Below are positions 12,401 to 27,400 of a stretch of 64,000 nucleotides of DNA, one piece after another. The first letter of the stretch is position 1. Every line of letters starts with the position of its first letter. Location: positions 835,483 to 899,482 of the forward strand of contig NMRA01000117.1 of the NCBI GenBank assembly GCA_002633005.1, written 5' to 3'. The notes under the pieces are model-generated. The model searched no databases. It was not told where the DNA came from and was given only the letters and a program-made list of their open reading frames with translations. The DNA is from Phoronis australis (taxonomy: Eukaryota > Phoronida > Phoronidae). Position numbers and translations under genes: made by a program.

Positions 12401-15400
12401 GAATTGTCAAAATGTCACATGTCACAAAATTTCAGCCAAGCCAGTTTTGTCACAGAATGTCACCATGACACAGAGAATCCAATCTCCGCCTCACAAAACC
12501 TTAGATATGCTGACACCTTCACCTTAGAACACTCGGCTCGCATCACCCTGATGCACTGCATAGCTTTGTGGTAGAGCTGAGTCCCGAATGAGTCTGTGAT
12601 AAGTTGAAGAATACGAGCCTGCATCTGGCGGCATGCCTCATCAAACCTGTCGGCATCCTTTTGGCTGATTATGGTTTGGAAGTCTTCCACTGGTGTAACA
12701 GTGCCAACCTGAACAGCACAAACATTTAATACGATATTTTACACATTATGCTCACAACAGGCGTGACGTGTATTGATGGTAATGGTAAGTCTTAATTTGT
12801 TTTGATTTTGTATTTGACAGAAGAGAAATGTCAAAATCTGTTCAATCTCCAAAACCCCACACAGGGACATTCTTGGCAAAAAAGCAACTTTAGAGAAATT
12901 ACAAGAAGCATGGAAACAAACCCACAAGCTTTGCAGCAGCAGCTGAAAATTTTGCCACTGAGTCAAATCCCCATATAGCAGATTGTTTTAACCATAATTA
13001 CTTAAATGGTAAAGACACCAGCCAATGTCTAACACACAACAGCAAGAACTGACAATTTGAAATAAAACCACAATGGTTATTATAAAGCTGTGGTCAAAGC
13101 TGATAGCTTAGAAGTTTATCCCATCCAACAATAACCGGAAAATAACTAGACATTAATCCAATTTTGTCACTTCAAGAACCAGTCCTATCCCCCCCTCAAG
13201 AGAGTAATGATGTTCAATTTTGGGTTCAAATAAGTAAGCTTGATTGAGGCCACGTAACATAACACTGTAACTTGTTCAAAAACAAGCAGATAAACTTCTG
13301 GTAGACTGTACAAAGCGTACTTAATTCACTTACTTGGCCTTTGGGAAATCGGTCTTTGGAAAATTGGTTAAGGTTTCAGAAAACATATAGTTAAAATTTA
13401 TAGTTTTACAGATGCTTGGATAACTAAACACACCGACTTGTCAATAAGGATCTCTATCTTGGATAACTAAACACACCGACTTGTCAATAAGGATCTCTAT
13501 CTTGGATAACTAAACACACCGACTTGTCAATAAGGATCTCTATCTTGGATAACTAAACACACCGACTTGTCAATAAGGATCTCTATCTTGGATAACTAAA
13601 CACACCGACTTGTCAATAAGGATCTCTATCTTGGATAACTAAACACACCGACTTGTCAATAAGGATCTCTATCTTGGATAACTAAACGCACCGACTTGTC
13701 AATAAGGATCTCTATCTTGGATAACTAAACGCACCGACTTGTCAATAAGGATCTCTATCTTGGATAACTAAACGCACCGACTTGTCAATAAGGATCTCTA
13801 TCTTGGATAACTAAACACACCGACGTGTCAATAAGGATCTCCATAACCTTAATACTGTACATCTAACTCAACTCACAATATTGATGATTGATGACATTTC
13901 GTAAACAGGTCTACAAAATCTAAAATTTGCAACTGTCAGAGTATGACACTTTTCTTGAAGAAACTACTATCAAAAAAGCTACTGCCAAAGAGACTATTGA
14001 AACCACACAGCACCTGTTGACACTGCAGCACTCTATCATTACCACTATATCCATCCAAATATTACAATCAATACAATTACTATATTAATGCTTTCAAAAT
14101 CCCGAGGCCAACGTTAATGACTGTACCTCAGTGACTGTTCCCCTTGTGAGACTCGACAGATCTGTTCCCAAATCAACTTCCATCTTCATTCTCTTTGCAG
14201 GGGGTTCTGTATCCTCACTGAAATATTATTTGTAACAGCTTATTATTTTACATGACTTACTCTAGACTTACTGAAATAAAATACAAAGCAAACCTCAGAA
14301 GAAGGGGCCGCCTACTTTATCATAGAGGACCCTGCCTGAAGACAACCACATTGTGGGACCTTATTATAATAGGGGACCCCCATCTGAAGGCAGCTGAAGA
14401 ATAGGATCCTCCTTATTAATACAAAGGGCCTCACTCTTGAGGCTCTGGAATCAATTTGGTGCATTCAAAGCAAATGCAAATATTTTGTCAAATCGATGTG
14501 ACTGTATTTACTTTCAAAGACCAATCTGCTTTCACAAGGAGTAAGAACAATGCAAAATGTTGATAAACTAATTACTATGGAATAAAGCAAGCTCATTTTT
14601 GCAACCAAACACTAGATCAAGTGACTATAGTAAAATTTAAGTTAATTTAGCCATTAGAGCACCCACATAATGTATATATGAGGGTGTATAAAAACACTGC
14701 TGATGAAAACAAAAAATTATGACGATCTGTTGTTCTATCTCAAGAGTCAGTGTTTGAAATTCAACACATTGTCTAATGAGTAATTTCACCATAAATGCAG
14801 AAAAAATGTTAAGACTGGTTCGAGTTAATCCTTTATTAATCCCGACCGTACGTTCACAAGCCTACTCAAACAAAACGTCCGACGTAATGTCTGTTTATGC
14901 TCCAGCCAGTGCTGCGAAGCCTTGACTTGTGATGAACTTCTGAGACACGTTCAGCAACTGTTACACTCGTTGATTCAATAACCTGCTGTCTCTATAGCTG
15001 GCTCCCTATTGACTATCGCTGTAACTGCTGACTCTCTTCACTGCAACTCAACTGTAGTTCTCCTGATTGACTTACTTGAACTGACTTGATCTTCTCTTGA
15101 ACTGACTTGATCTCACTGACTTAATCTTCTTGGACTCAAGTGACTTAATCTGACTTTTGGTGTTGCATCCCTTGTGTCCGCTTCCGACAGTCTCTAGCCA
15201 GGTATCCAATTTTGTGACAGAAGAAACACCTTAATTCCTCTGCGTGGTCAGTTTTCTTCTGGTCGACTCTCTGGTTGTCTGTCTTGACTGGTCGCTCTTG
15301 GGACATTTTCCACTGGGTGCTCGTTATATCCACTCCATGGGCCTCAATATATCTCTCTGCTAAGCCCACCATCTCTGGAACAGTCTTGGGCGTCCGCTCT

Positions 15401-18400
15401 CGCAGGAACAAGGCCAAGTCCTTAGTGCAAGTGTTAACGTACTGCTCCCGCACTAACAAGTCTCTCAACTCAGCAAAGTCTTTGCCACGGTCGGACATGT
15501 CGATCCACCTGTCTAGGTAACGCTGTATGCGTGCCACAAACTGGTATGCTGTCTCGCCCCTCTCGGCCCTCGCTTCCCGGAACTGTCTGCGAAAACCCTC
15601 TTCAGTCAGCTCATAGCACTTTAGCAAGGCTCTTTTGGGTGTAGCATAGTCCAGTGCATCGGCCATAGGAAGGCTAGTATAAACCTGCAGGCCCTTACCT
15701 GTTAACAGGGGACTGAGACTAATTGCCCATTCACTCTGTGTCCAACCCTGACTCTCTGCGTATCTTTCAAACCTTTCCAGGAAGTTGTCCATATCGCCCT
15801 GTTTTTCATCAAACTTGGGTAGCTTCGGTTTTACGCCACCAATTGATCTAACATAGCTACCCTCCGCTGCAACCTGTTCAGCTTTCAGTGCTGCTAGCGG
15901 CCTCTCGTGCTCCATTCTTTCTCTCTCCATCTGCTGTTCGGCTTCGCGGGCTTGCCTCCTCTCCTCGGCCTCAGCCTCTCGCGTGTGTCTTCTCTCGCCG
16001 GCCTCACGAGCTTGCCTTCTCTCCTCAGCCTCAGCCGCAGCCTCAGCTTCAGCACGCGCCTCAGCTTGTTGTTTCTCCACAAACTGTCTGAGGTCGTCTC
16101 CCTGCAGACCCATTTCTTGTCCGAGGGCCATCAACTCTCCATAGTGACTTGCTAATTCCAACAGTCCACTTTATCACACCTTGTTACCGTCAGTAAGCTC
16201 CTGGCGTGCTCACCAATTGTCACGTTTTTCCCCGTGTGTGGGTGGGCGCAGGTTGTTACAGACCGGTGCTAATAGCTTCCGGTGCGAAGATTGGCTGAAG
16301 ACTGGTTCGAGTTAATCCTTTATTAATCCCGACCGTACGTTCACAAGCCTACTCAAACAAAATGTCCGACGTAATGTCTGTTTATGCTCCAGCCAGTGCT
16401 GCGAAGCCTTGACTTGTGTTGAACGTCTGAGACACTTTCAGCAACTGTTACACTCGTTGTTTCAATAACCTGCTGTCTCTATAGCTGGCTCTCTATTGAC
16501 TATCGCTGTAACTGCTGATTCTCTTCACTGCAACTCAACTGTAGTTCTCCTTACTTGAACTTACTTGATCTCTCGACTTGATCTTCTTGGACTCAACTGA
16601 CTAACACAAACCCGTGCTTGTGTATTTATAGCCTAATGCATTGTTCTAGAACTTTTCATCAATTTAAGCAAATACCAGAGCTTTCTGGAACCTACCCAAT
16701 CATTCTACAAACATGTACTAGTCTCTAGAATATTCCAGACTGCATCAATCACTGTCATGCTAGAGTCTTCTAGAAAGTTCCACACTATACTGTAGTAAAC
16801 AAATTACATCATCACTGTTCTGACCTCAGTCTTCTAGAAAGTTCCATACCATTCTGCAGTAAACAAATTACATTATCATTGTACTTAACTCAGGGGTCAT
16901 GCCAATCAAACAGAATAACAAAACAGAACAATACAACTAAAAATACTGTCAGACTATATTCTGACACATAGTAACTTGATCATTAGAGATAGCAAGTCTA
17001 TTGACAGATATAATAACTCTATCTCTAGACTTAAAGACAGGAGAAAATATCACACCACTTACACAGCCTTGTAGACATTCTGCTCTTCAGTCTCTGGCTT
17101 TGGCTTAACAAACTCCAGTTGGAATAGGTCCTTAAGTTTGGCTTGGGCTTCTTGACAATGAGCAGTGACCTCTTGTGGTGGCTTCAGGGAGTTCTGGATG
17201 ACATCAGACACGTCTGGTAGAAGATCATCAGGGTTAAGTGCCCGACACTGTAAGCACTAAGGAAACGAAAGGATGGCTGAGGTAAGAGACGATGGGAAAT
17301 GGGGTCTGTTCCAAGAAACTGACTTAAGTTAATTTTCGACTTAACTCTAAGATTTGTCTTAACTTCCAAACTTTGAAACTTCCGCATTTGGTAAGTTAGT
17401 CAAAATTAAGACAAAACTTATGTCAAACACTTAAGTCAAACTTAGCATCTCTTTCTTGGATTGGTTTTGAGACAAATTGATCTTTTATTTTAAAATTTAC
17501 TAATTTAAATTTAAGATTTGTCTTAGCAAAGTCAGTTTTGTTGGAATGGGCCCATGGACTACAAATTTTCACACTGAGTGTTTTGTGACATATACATATC
17601 TTTAATCGTTCACAACTGAAACTGCATTCTGATATCTTATCTTTTATGAACAGTAAACAAAAGCGGTCACGCCCACAAGAGTGCTTACCTGATAAAGTCT
17701 TTGTAGCCAGGGGTTAAACACTTCAGTTGGTTTCAGATATTCTTTATTTTTGCCATCTCTGCAACACACAAAAAAGAATAGAGTGGGGAAATTCATGATC
17801 CTCTAAGCTTAACCCATGACCAGAACAAAATCACTATTCCTTGAAAGGCATACTAGCGATGGTCTAGACAGGCTTAGTGGGGAATCTGATCTCATAATGA
17901 CTTATGGAGTGCTAATTCATTCACTGATACCTAGATTATATTTTTTACTAAAAGCACAGAGAATAAGATATTCTACATTCATTAGAGGCCGTAACGAAAA
18001 AGGATTCTCTCTTAATTATCTGAGATAGCAGGAGAACAGACAGATGTTCACTAGTATTGGAGCTTTGGAATAAGGGAGTCACATGTGAATGAATAATACC
18101 ATGCATTTACACCCACCAGGTGGCAACACCGATCACTGAAATCTTATAATAAGTACTTGGACTTGAACTTCAGCATAGTCTTGATAGTTTTCATTCTATT
18201 TAATTAGCAAGAACAGGCATTTTTGAATTATTTGTTAACAAAGACAGCATTCTTGTGGGGCATGTGCAGCAGGTAATTTTTGATTATGGAAAGGAAATTC
18301 AATACTGTTTTATAGTAAGGTCCCAACTGTACTTGCAAAACACTTGTCTTTCACTCATGGAATTTCGTGTGGTTTTGTTCCTTACATTGCACCCCTGGTA

Positions 18401-21400
18401 GACAACAACATAATCTGAGTTTGCACTTGATGACTAGTTCTGAACACCAAATTGGAGATTTTGAAGACATCGAGTGTGAACTTATTATACTGTTATGAAA
18501 ATCTTAACCAATTTTAAATCACAATATCAAAGACATTTATCCTGAATTCAAGCAAACAACAAAAAACACCAAAAACTAAGCTGGAGCCAAAACAGTGATT
18601 GGATGTTACATTTCCGGCCCTTGTACACCTGACTGCAACTCACTCGTCTTCATATGTAAGGTCCATCTGACTGATCAAGTCATCCATAGCTGATAGCTGA
18701 TCAGCTGTCGGTTTGAATTGCTTGCCAGATGTGGCCTCGTCATTGGTAGGCAGAGGGTTGAATACAAACTGACGAACATCCTCACGAAATGGCAACTCTG
18801 TGTACTGTAGACACTGAAATGAGCAGCACTGACTTAGTAGTAAATTAGAAATGAAGACAGGGAAATGTTCCTCCATTTAACGCACAATACCATGGCCAAG
18901 TATTAAATTATCATGCAAAATTTCAGACCAAATCTCAAGACAAATTAACTTTCAAGGAATTGCATAAATGTGGTTTATAGGGTACATTAATCTGATGTTA
19001 AAATTTAGAGACTTGAGCCAGGGAGTGATTAACCGAACACTTCTATATTATCTAGCGTTGTAGTACTCTCGGAAGTAGAAAAACAACTTTTTGGAAACTT
19101 TGGTTTGTTTGAGATTGAGGAAGACTTTCATAAATTGTTATAATGTTTTTGTCCCTTCCACATCACCTGAATGGCCTTTAAAGTTGATGAGTGAGGAAAA
19201 CAGTGAATAGAATAGTTGTACTTTATGACCCAACAATTTCATTAAATGGATAATTCACTTTGATTTTTAAAAAAACACCTCACAGTTGTATGAAAAATTC
19301 ATGGGAGCTAACAATGTTTACAGCTACAAAATACATTGATGCAATTTCTTTCTATCAATCAGAAAGTCACTTAAGAAAACCTCTTTGTTTCGCACTGCCT
19401 ACGCAGGCCTTATCATTGAATATGAAACTTGGGCTGCCAGAGGGAAGGATGAACCATCCGATAACATGGATGGACTCAAAAATGCGAAGGCTAGCTCCAA
19501 AATAACATATGACGCGCATCACAAAAATAACATTCAGCAACAAAATCTGAGATCGCCCATCCAATAACAAACACATATTTCCCATTCTTTCTGTTCTATG
19601 CAATTTCTGGAATCCCTGTCTGAAGATTCGTCCTTGCCATTTCTTGAGTCAGCTCCTCACATTGATATTCAGAGCTTCAAGTTGTATGATAAGCTAACAA
19701 ATGAATAAACCTAGACAAAGGACAAGACGTATTCGCCAACATACCTCATATGAGTCCTTGATGTGCGGTGACAGGAAGCCCAGTCGTGGCGTGGTGGCAG
19801 CACTGTACACTCGCCTGACAACAGCCACCATGTTGGTCTCGTATAGCGCATGAATGATGGCTGACAGAGCTTGTTGGCTGTGCTGAGCGAGAGAAAGAGA
19901 AGCAAGAAATGATAACACTTTACAATTAGAACATCTTGTCAGTCGGATTTCTGAGTACTTGTGAGCCACTCACATCCATCACGCACTTGCTTATGTGAGG
20001 AGTCAGCCACACACATCCATCATACACTTGCTTCGTTGGCACACTTCTTCAGCTAACAATCCACAAAACACAAACATTTGTCTTGCCTGTTTTGAGGTCA
20101 AGTGACAACAGGATGGTTTCATATTCATGAACTAGGCAGTAAGGTTATGTAGGTCCATACTTTGGAAAAAACAGATCTCAGAAATGATCGATTCGAGTCC
20201 TATGAAACAATAAGGCTCTGTGATTTATGCACTATTCTGCAAAATAGTGGGAATAATTATTTTAAGATGTTCCACTTTCACATGAGGGGTTAACAAAAAG
20301 TAGGTCTCTAATTTATCAAATGTTGCATACAGCAAAAACAAAAAGGATAATTTAAAAAACTGTAATCATTACAGTTTTTGAGATACCTCCTTAAACATTT
20401 ATATCAAATCGTGTTATTGTTACCATACTTTTCTTATGAATGTAAATTTCTTTTTAAAACTTACAAAAATTTTAAGAGAAGACATGTTCATGAGACTCAC
20501 TTAATGACAGATTGGTATTAAGTTAAAAATCAAATTTCCACGGACTTTCTTCCTTCATGAAAAGTAAACTTCTACTGACTTAAAAACCTAAAGTTTTGTT
20601 AATATTTGGATATAGATACATATTTTGTGGTAAGGTCCTCCATAAACTTAACTCTGTCAATTAGTACCAAAAATTTCCACCATGACGGTAATTTGTTTCC
20701 ACCATGAAAAACAATGAAGCAATTGAATTTCAGGAAGGGATGACAAACACATTCAACAACTGATGGCTGTTTGAAAGTCCTTTTACCAGTCAGTAATAAC
20801 TTGACGATTCTACTAAATTTCAATTTACGCGCTTTCCAAAATGCAAACAGACAGTTACCTCATCATCTTTTTCTCCCACAAAACGAAGTACACTATCACC
20901 GAGGTACTGCTGTCGCCTTACCTGAAACCAATGCGAGTATGCAATTAAGATCATTATAGTGAACAGCAACATGTGACCGACGAGTCATTGTCTTTTCGCA
21001 CTACTTTAATTCTGCTAAGAGGAGAGTCAAAGTAAAGTGCAAATTAAGTTAACCTGAACCTTTCACACTAGCTTCCGTAGTTAAGGTTATTATCAACCTT
21101 TATATTTTGTGAACTTTTTAACTGTTGATTTAATTTCATAAAAATATCGTTCGAGCTTTGATGACTGAAAATTCATAACATGGCATTTTTACACTAACAG
21201 GAATTTCGCATTGCTGATAACTTTGTGTGTTGAGCTCAAATTATCAACACACTCAGATTACTTAATTTATTTACCGTCAAGCAATAGCAGTCCCCAAAGT
21301 CCTATTTCAGAATAACATTCCAAGTTTTCAATTTTCAATGCCAATATCTCTAATGGCCAAAACACAATAAAATAAGCACAGAAATTTTAAACGAATCAAA

Positions 21401-24400
21401 AAATGCACTACAGAGAAATCAATGTTCAAAACTGTTGAAAGTGCCAAAAACCAAAAGGCCTGAAAGTGGTGGAAAAAGAATTGCCGCATAACAAGGAATT
21501 CGTTATTCACTAGGATGTGCTTATAAGTAAGGGTAACTCTTTTTGACATCTGAATAGATTGAGAGTAGAAAATAATTCATCAACATGGGGGTGTTTGTGT
21601 GATAAGAGACCCATGTGGTTTATCTGAATCCAGCCATCTCTATGAAAAGGTCCCAGTGGCTTCACTAGGCGACACCTAGTGAATTTTGAGTTCCCTATTG
21701 AAATGAAGTGAAGTTGCCCATTTGAGCTTGGAGGGGGTAACGAGTCCGCATAGTGGATTCCAATTTTTTGCATGGTGGTAAATCATCAGTGTCAATTACA
21801 CACAATAGGAATTTTGAATTTGACATGCAATGTAAGTGAAAGCAGGTCTTTGTGAACCCTGCTCTTAGTCATACAACTGTTACAGTTGGACTGTGTAACC
21901 AAATATAGCTTAAAAAGGGGTTTATGGTCCAGTCTGAGAAGATATTTGTTTTAAACTTCCTATGGTGTTTGAATAGCCCATCCTGGAATGCCCCAAATAA
22001 CTTTCATAACTGACACAAAAAACAATACCTTAAATGAAATGTTATGAGTAGNAGGGGGTAACGAGTCCGCATAGTGGATTCCAATTTTTTGCATGGTGGT
22101 AAATCATCAGTGTCAATTACACACAATAGGAATTTTGAATTTGACATGTAATGTAAGTGAAAGCAGGTCTTTGTGAACCCTGCTCTTAGTCATACAACTG
22201 TTACAGTTGGACTGTGTAACCAAATATAGCTTAAAAAGGGGTTTATGGTCCAGTCTGAGAAGATATTTGTTTTAAACTTCCTATGGTGTTTGAATAGCCC
22301 ATCCTGGAATGCCCCAAATAACTTTCATAACTGACACAAAAAACAATACCTTAAATGAAATGTTATGAGTAGCAATGAAAAATAAAAACTTACCTTACAT
22401 AATTTCATACAATACGTGAATATTGCATTTTTGAAAAAATGTCCACACGAACTGACAATTAATGGATGATGCTGTTGTAACTGAAGTTTTTGCAAGGTAG
22501 TGTACTGATTGCCTGACCACATATAAAAACTGCAGGTGTTTTCTTACAGTGCCTGAGATTCACGTCAAAATTAAGGGCTGATCGTAAGTCTCAGTTTAGA
22601 CTTAGTGTAAAAAACCCATAAATTATGAAATTTTAGTGAAACAGGCAAACACATATTACAAATTTGCAAATTATCTGCTGGATGTTTCGATTAATATATG
22701 ATGATAGAAGCTACACATTGTTTCTAGACATACATTTGCTATTATCCTGTGTGGCTATGGGACATTTGGTACTCCCCACTGTGCTTTAATGCGTTACATC
22801 ATCACAGACAAAAAATTACAACAACAATATTGTGACTATCAAAGAAAACATAGAAATTATTATGAGAGAGGGGGATTTTTCATATTAAACTCGACATGTT
22901 TTCGAATTAATTAATAAGCCAGGAAACTTTTTTGTAACCCATGGTTTCGACCATCACTTGATTTACAACACATACATTTTCATTCTTTGTAAATCCTAGG
23001 ACCTTGAGACATTTCACAGCCTTGAACTTCATGTTGACTTCATCGTCTGCAGAGAATGGAACAAGCGTGTTGCCATAGCGAAGACCTGTGTAAAGGAAAA
23101 ATCAAGACTTTTGAAGAAGCTTAAAATGAAAAGGAAAATACTGTAATTTTCAAATATCAATGACATAAAAGAAATCCAGATACATTGCCTGGGTAAGGTT
23201 CGTACTACGCTTGGCTGGGCCATTTTGCCTAGTCTCCCCCGTCACCCCTTCCTCTTGGGTTCGATCCCGTTCACTACCGTTTCATTTCCTCTCCCCCTTG
23301 TTTTCATTACACTTGTGCCCACACCCCTTTGCCCTCTGTGTCAGAGGCGCTTTGAGTCACCGTTTGCCTGCCGAGCACTGTGTGCTCGTGCTCCCACCCC
23401 CTTTGTGCCCTCTTGTCTGAGGCGCTTCGGCACTATGTGCCTGACTAGCACTGTGTGCTCATTGTGTCCCCGCCCCATTGTGCCCTCTTGCCGCAGCGCT
23501 TTTTCGGCACTGTGTGCCTGTCTAGCACCGTGTGCTTTCCCCCCCACCCTTCCTTCCCTGTATATTAGGTCNCTGTTAGCCATTTTGTTAGGCCTTTGCC
23601 TATATTTTGTGTTTCATTATTCTTAACTTGTTACTCTACCTTTATATCCGACTATTGTTAGCCTTATTTCTCTTATAATAACTATTTTGTTATTATCTGT
23701 TAGCCATTTTTGATTTGTCCTTAGCTTTATTTTTTATATTTTTCTCTCATTTCCTTTTAGTTTTCGTACTCCCTTTTCGTCCTCTAGCTTACCAGTTCGT
23801 GTATTCATTTATGTTCATTTTTTCTCCCTTGTTTTTCCTCATTTATCTATTTTCTTCCCGCCATGACACGGGGTGAGACAACACCAGCACCTGTTCCAGC
23901 CCTGGAAATCGTACCTCCCCCTCCGGTTTGGCACCCAGAGTTAGGGTTGGGTATCCGGCTGACAGCATTTGTAAGTAGTCCTGCACCCCTTTTCTTTTCA
24001 TTTCTCTCCCTTTGTGCGTCCCTGCGGATGGGCATGAGCTGTCTTACAACATCTCTGTGGCGCTTTTTATTGCCCATCTTACCTGTATTCATTTTATTGT
24101 AATTGTACTAGTCATAATAAATGACCTTATATCGCCTACATCAGTCTCCTTTCATCTCTGGTAATGAGCTTGCGACGCACGTATCATTTATCTATTATCC
24201 GGGACATATGTCGATCATAAACATGTAATAGTTCCATTTTCATGAGGGTTAGCAAACGTTAAGTGAGGTTAATATTAGGCAATTTGCCCTGTCAACACAA
24301 AACAGTTAAACTTGACCTTCCTGATGAGGCATAAACTGATAATTGATACAAAAGGGACACAGGTTTTTAAACAACTAAGCAAATATACAAAACCCCACAG

Positions 24401-27400
24401 ACACCACTAGATGTTTCAAACAACTGGTCAACCATTTTCATCAACTGATTAGAAATGGATCAAGCTTAATTTAACAACCTGAATAGTGCGTCACCATATT
24501 TGATTCCAGACTAGAAATTCCTTACACCATACTAACCAATGCTTGAATCAGTAAAACTAAGCTAAACCAGGTTTAAATACGCTTATTGGACGAATCAACT
24601 TGTCAAACATTGTCCTCTTCTTGGGCAAGATTGAATTAGAGAACTGGTCAGCACCATAATTCAAGCTTTCAACCTTTTTGCTTTCCATCACCAAGCAAAA
24701 CTTACTGACTGATGATAAATATAAACACGTCCCATAAACACGTCCCATGGCTCGTCCATTCCAATGAACTCCACAAAAAATATTAAGTACTTCTGACCAA
24801 GATATTGAAGGTTACATAGGAGCCCTGAATAAGGCAGGGCCACAAAGCATGTAAAATAATGGAAAAGCTTGAACAATATTAGCTAAACCTTAAATAAGAT
24901 TATACGACATTCTTGACCTTAAAGCAGCTACACACCCACCTTCCACAAAAAACAATGTTGATTCACAACACTTACCGCTATTAATCTGGTCTTCACTAAT
25001 TATTTACTCAGATTAGATAGAGAAGATGACTAGACGTAGAAATAACTGAACATTCATTATTGCTGGAGATCAGGCTCAGTAAGTTGCCTTATCACCGTCT
25101 GTCATTTTAAGTGACGAGCATGGTCTCAAGCCCTATCAAACTGGGACCCGTTCCAAGAAACTGACTTAACTTCATTTTTTACTTAAGTTTAAGATTTGCC
25201 TCGGTTTCAAAACTTTGAAACTTCCACAGCCGGTAAGATGGTCAAAATTAAGACAAAACTTAACTTAAAACTTAAGTCAAACTTAAGATTTCTTTCTAAA
25301 AACGAAGGAGTTGAGACAAATTAAAGTTTTATCTGAAAATTAAGATTTGTCTAAACTAATTCAATTTTCTTGGAACGGGGCCCTGAGTTCTTCCATAGCC
25401 AAACAAACATTCGTTATCTAAGTAAGGAACAAGCTGAGACCAATCTCATAGCCGAAACGTGACCTAAATCAAAATGTCATTTTTGATGATCAAAGGTGGG
25501 TTTGTAGCCACTTAAACTAGTTTTGACAGTGAAGACTGTTTCGAGTTTGGCGAATTTAGTTTTAGTACCTACCTTTCGCAATGTCTGTAGCCTCGATTTC
25601 AGTTTCGTTTTCATCGTTTAGATGATTAGATGTGCTTCTGTTGACTTTTTCGTCATCACTTCGCGCGCAAACGTTTTTAAATGAGGCAGCTTTCTGTTCC
25701 TTGACCTTGAAAGACAGTTACACCATCAGAGGTCATGTAAAAAGAAACAGGAAGATGCTTGTCTCAAACATCACTCAACCACAAACAATCAAACTATCCA
25801 CGATAAGATTCTAATGCAGCACAGCACACTGCAACTTATTTGCAATAAAATCTCACTAATTTCAGAGAAACATAATTCCTAGTGTTGCTCCATTATATTT
25901 CTCAAAAAATCTAACATCGAGAGCACTGAAAATTTCTCGCAAAGTTGTCTGATGATAGCAATATCACAGAACTTAAAAGCAGCTGCAATGCGTTCATTTG
26001 ATGCTTCTTATTGTCAGCAAAAAGACAAGAACTAAATTTCAATGGTCCACAGCATAGCGTTCAAAACTGATGCGATTTTAGCAGACATACCGCGGACACA
26101 TATCCACCCAAGTGAAAGGACAGGTTACAGCTAGAAACTTAGGAAACTTCAAATTAATTAAATTTAACAGTTACAACATAACTATACCGTTTACCTTTTA
26201 ACCATCACATAGACAGATGTCTGCAGATTATACCAAAAAACCATTGATTCTGATTTGTGTCCGACTCATTTTGAAACCTGTGCCTCAGAGCAGGCATCAG
26301 GTGACTCTGGTTGAAAAGGAGGATGTCAATAAATTTCAAATGGCATCGGAAGCTGGTGGTGGTAAGAAATAAGGATACATGAATTCTTTACTTATTTTGC
26401 ACAAAAATAATTACCAAAATTGACATTTTGCAAAGGGCAATTACTTTACTGCAAATAATGGAAAATTTACCAAAAACTTGTTTCGTGAAATCTAGATAGT
26501 GCACACAGTACTAGTAATGGACTAAAATTTCGTAACCTTTATTTTTGTGGAGACATTTGACAAAGTAGAATTTCACTTGTCGGCCATATTGTGTGCTAAA
26601 TAAGTGAAGAATTACCGAAACACAGACAGACCAGAACCAATTATGTAATTTGGTTTGGCCTTACCACTAATATACAATGTAACTTGCCCACACTGTACCA
26701 TACAGTGTATTTCTGACCACATAAATCACGTTGTTGTAGCTACAATCAGGTAAGCGACATCTTAATAGTCCCCAGCAACATAATCAGTTTTAGCTGATGT
26801 AACTCACCTTGGTGTAACCACAGACAGGTATCTGTAGGTTACAACTGATATCTAATGTCACTTTCCATGCTGTTGGCTTCACTGACCGAGACTGGAAGTA
26901 ACTTAGCATTGGAATGGCTTCACTGTAATGAAAATGTTGACTTTATTTTTATGTCTTTCATGTTTACTATGGCATCAGTTTGACATTTTGTAGAAATGAA
27001 ATAAAACTGAACTACCAAAAGTAAAAATTAATACTAATTAGGTCAGTTTTACTTAGAGCTTTAGATTACTATGCTCTTCAAAAATTATTATCGAGCTACA
27101 GATCTGGTCAATCTTAACCGTTCTCAACTACATAAAATTTGCGAGACAGAAAACATGGGCACATTCAAGGAATTTTCTTATCAATGATAAAGGGCGGTCA
27201 TTCAACCGAGAATGAGGATTGCTAAATGCAAATTTTCTAGCAGTGAGTATCAAGCCAAACAGAGGTGGACGGTTACAGCGCAGCAACAGCTTTCAACATA
27301 AAATACGTGCTATGAGTCAAATACCTAAATGAGTAGCAGACGATGTTGACCTTTTTCTCCATCATGTGTCTCAGTAGTTGTTCACCTGCATTCTGCTGAG

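Larger units (their letters stand above)
14815..16966 (-). mobile_element. Ty3/Gypsy LTR retrotransposon, internally deleted
   Basis: Antiparallel to + numbering, same strand as XRCC5, inside intron 14. A complete 749-bp 5' LTR (16218-16966) is followed by leader, an intact gag ORF (15145-16161), and then directly by the middle of a second LTR copy (14815 to ~15150). Protease, reverse transcriptase, RNase H and integrase are absent, as are both ends of the 3' LTR. The two LTR copies differ by a handful of substitutions plus indels, so the insertion is moderately young. It cannot be autonomous. Confidence 0.85.

Noticed and set aside
23225-23626. 133-codon Pro/Cys/Leu-rich + frame
   Set aside because: Low-complexity product of C/T-rich repeats, crosses an N, and has no recognisable domain.
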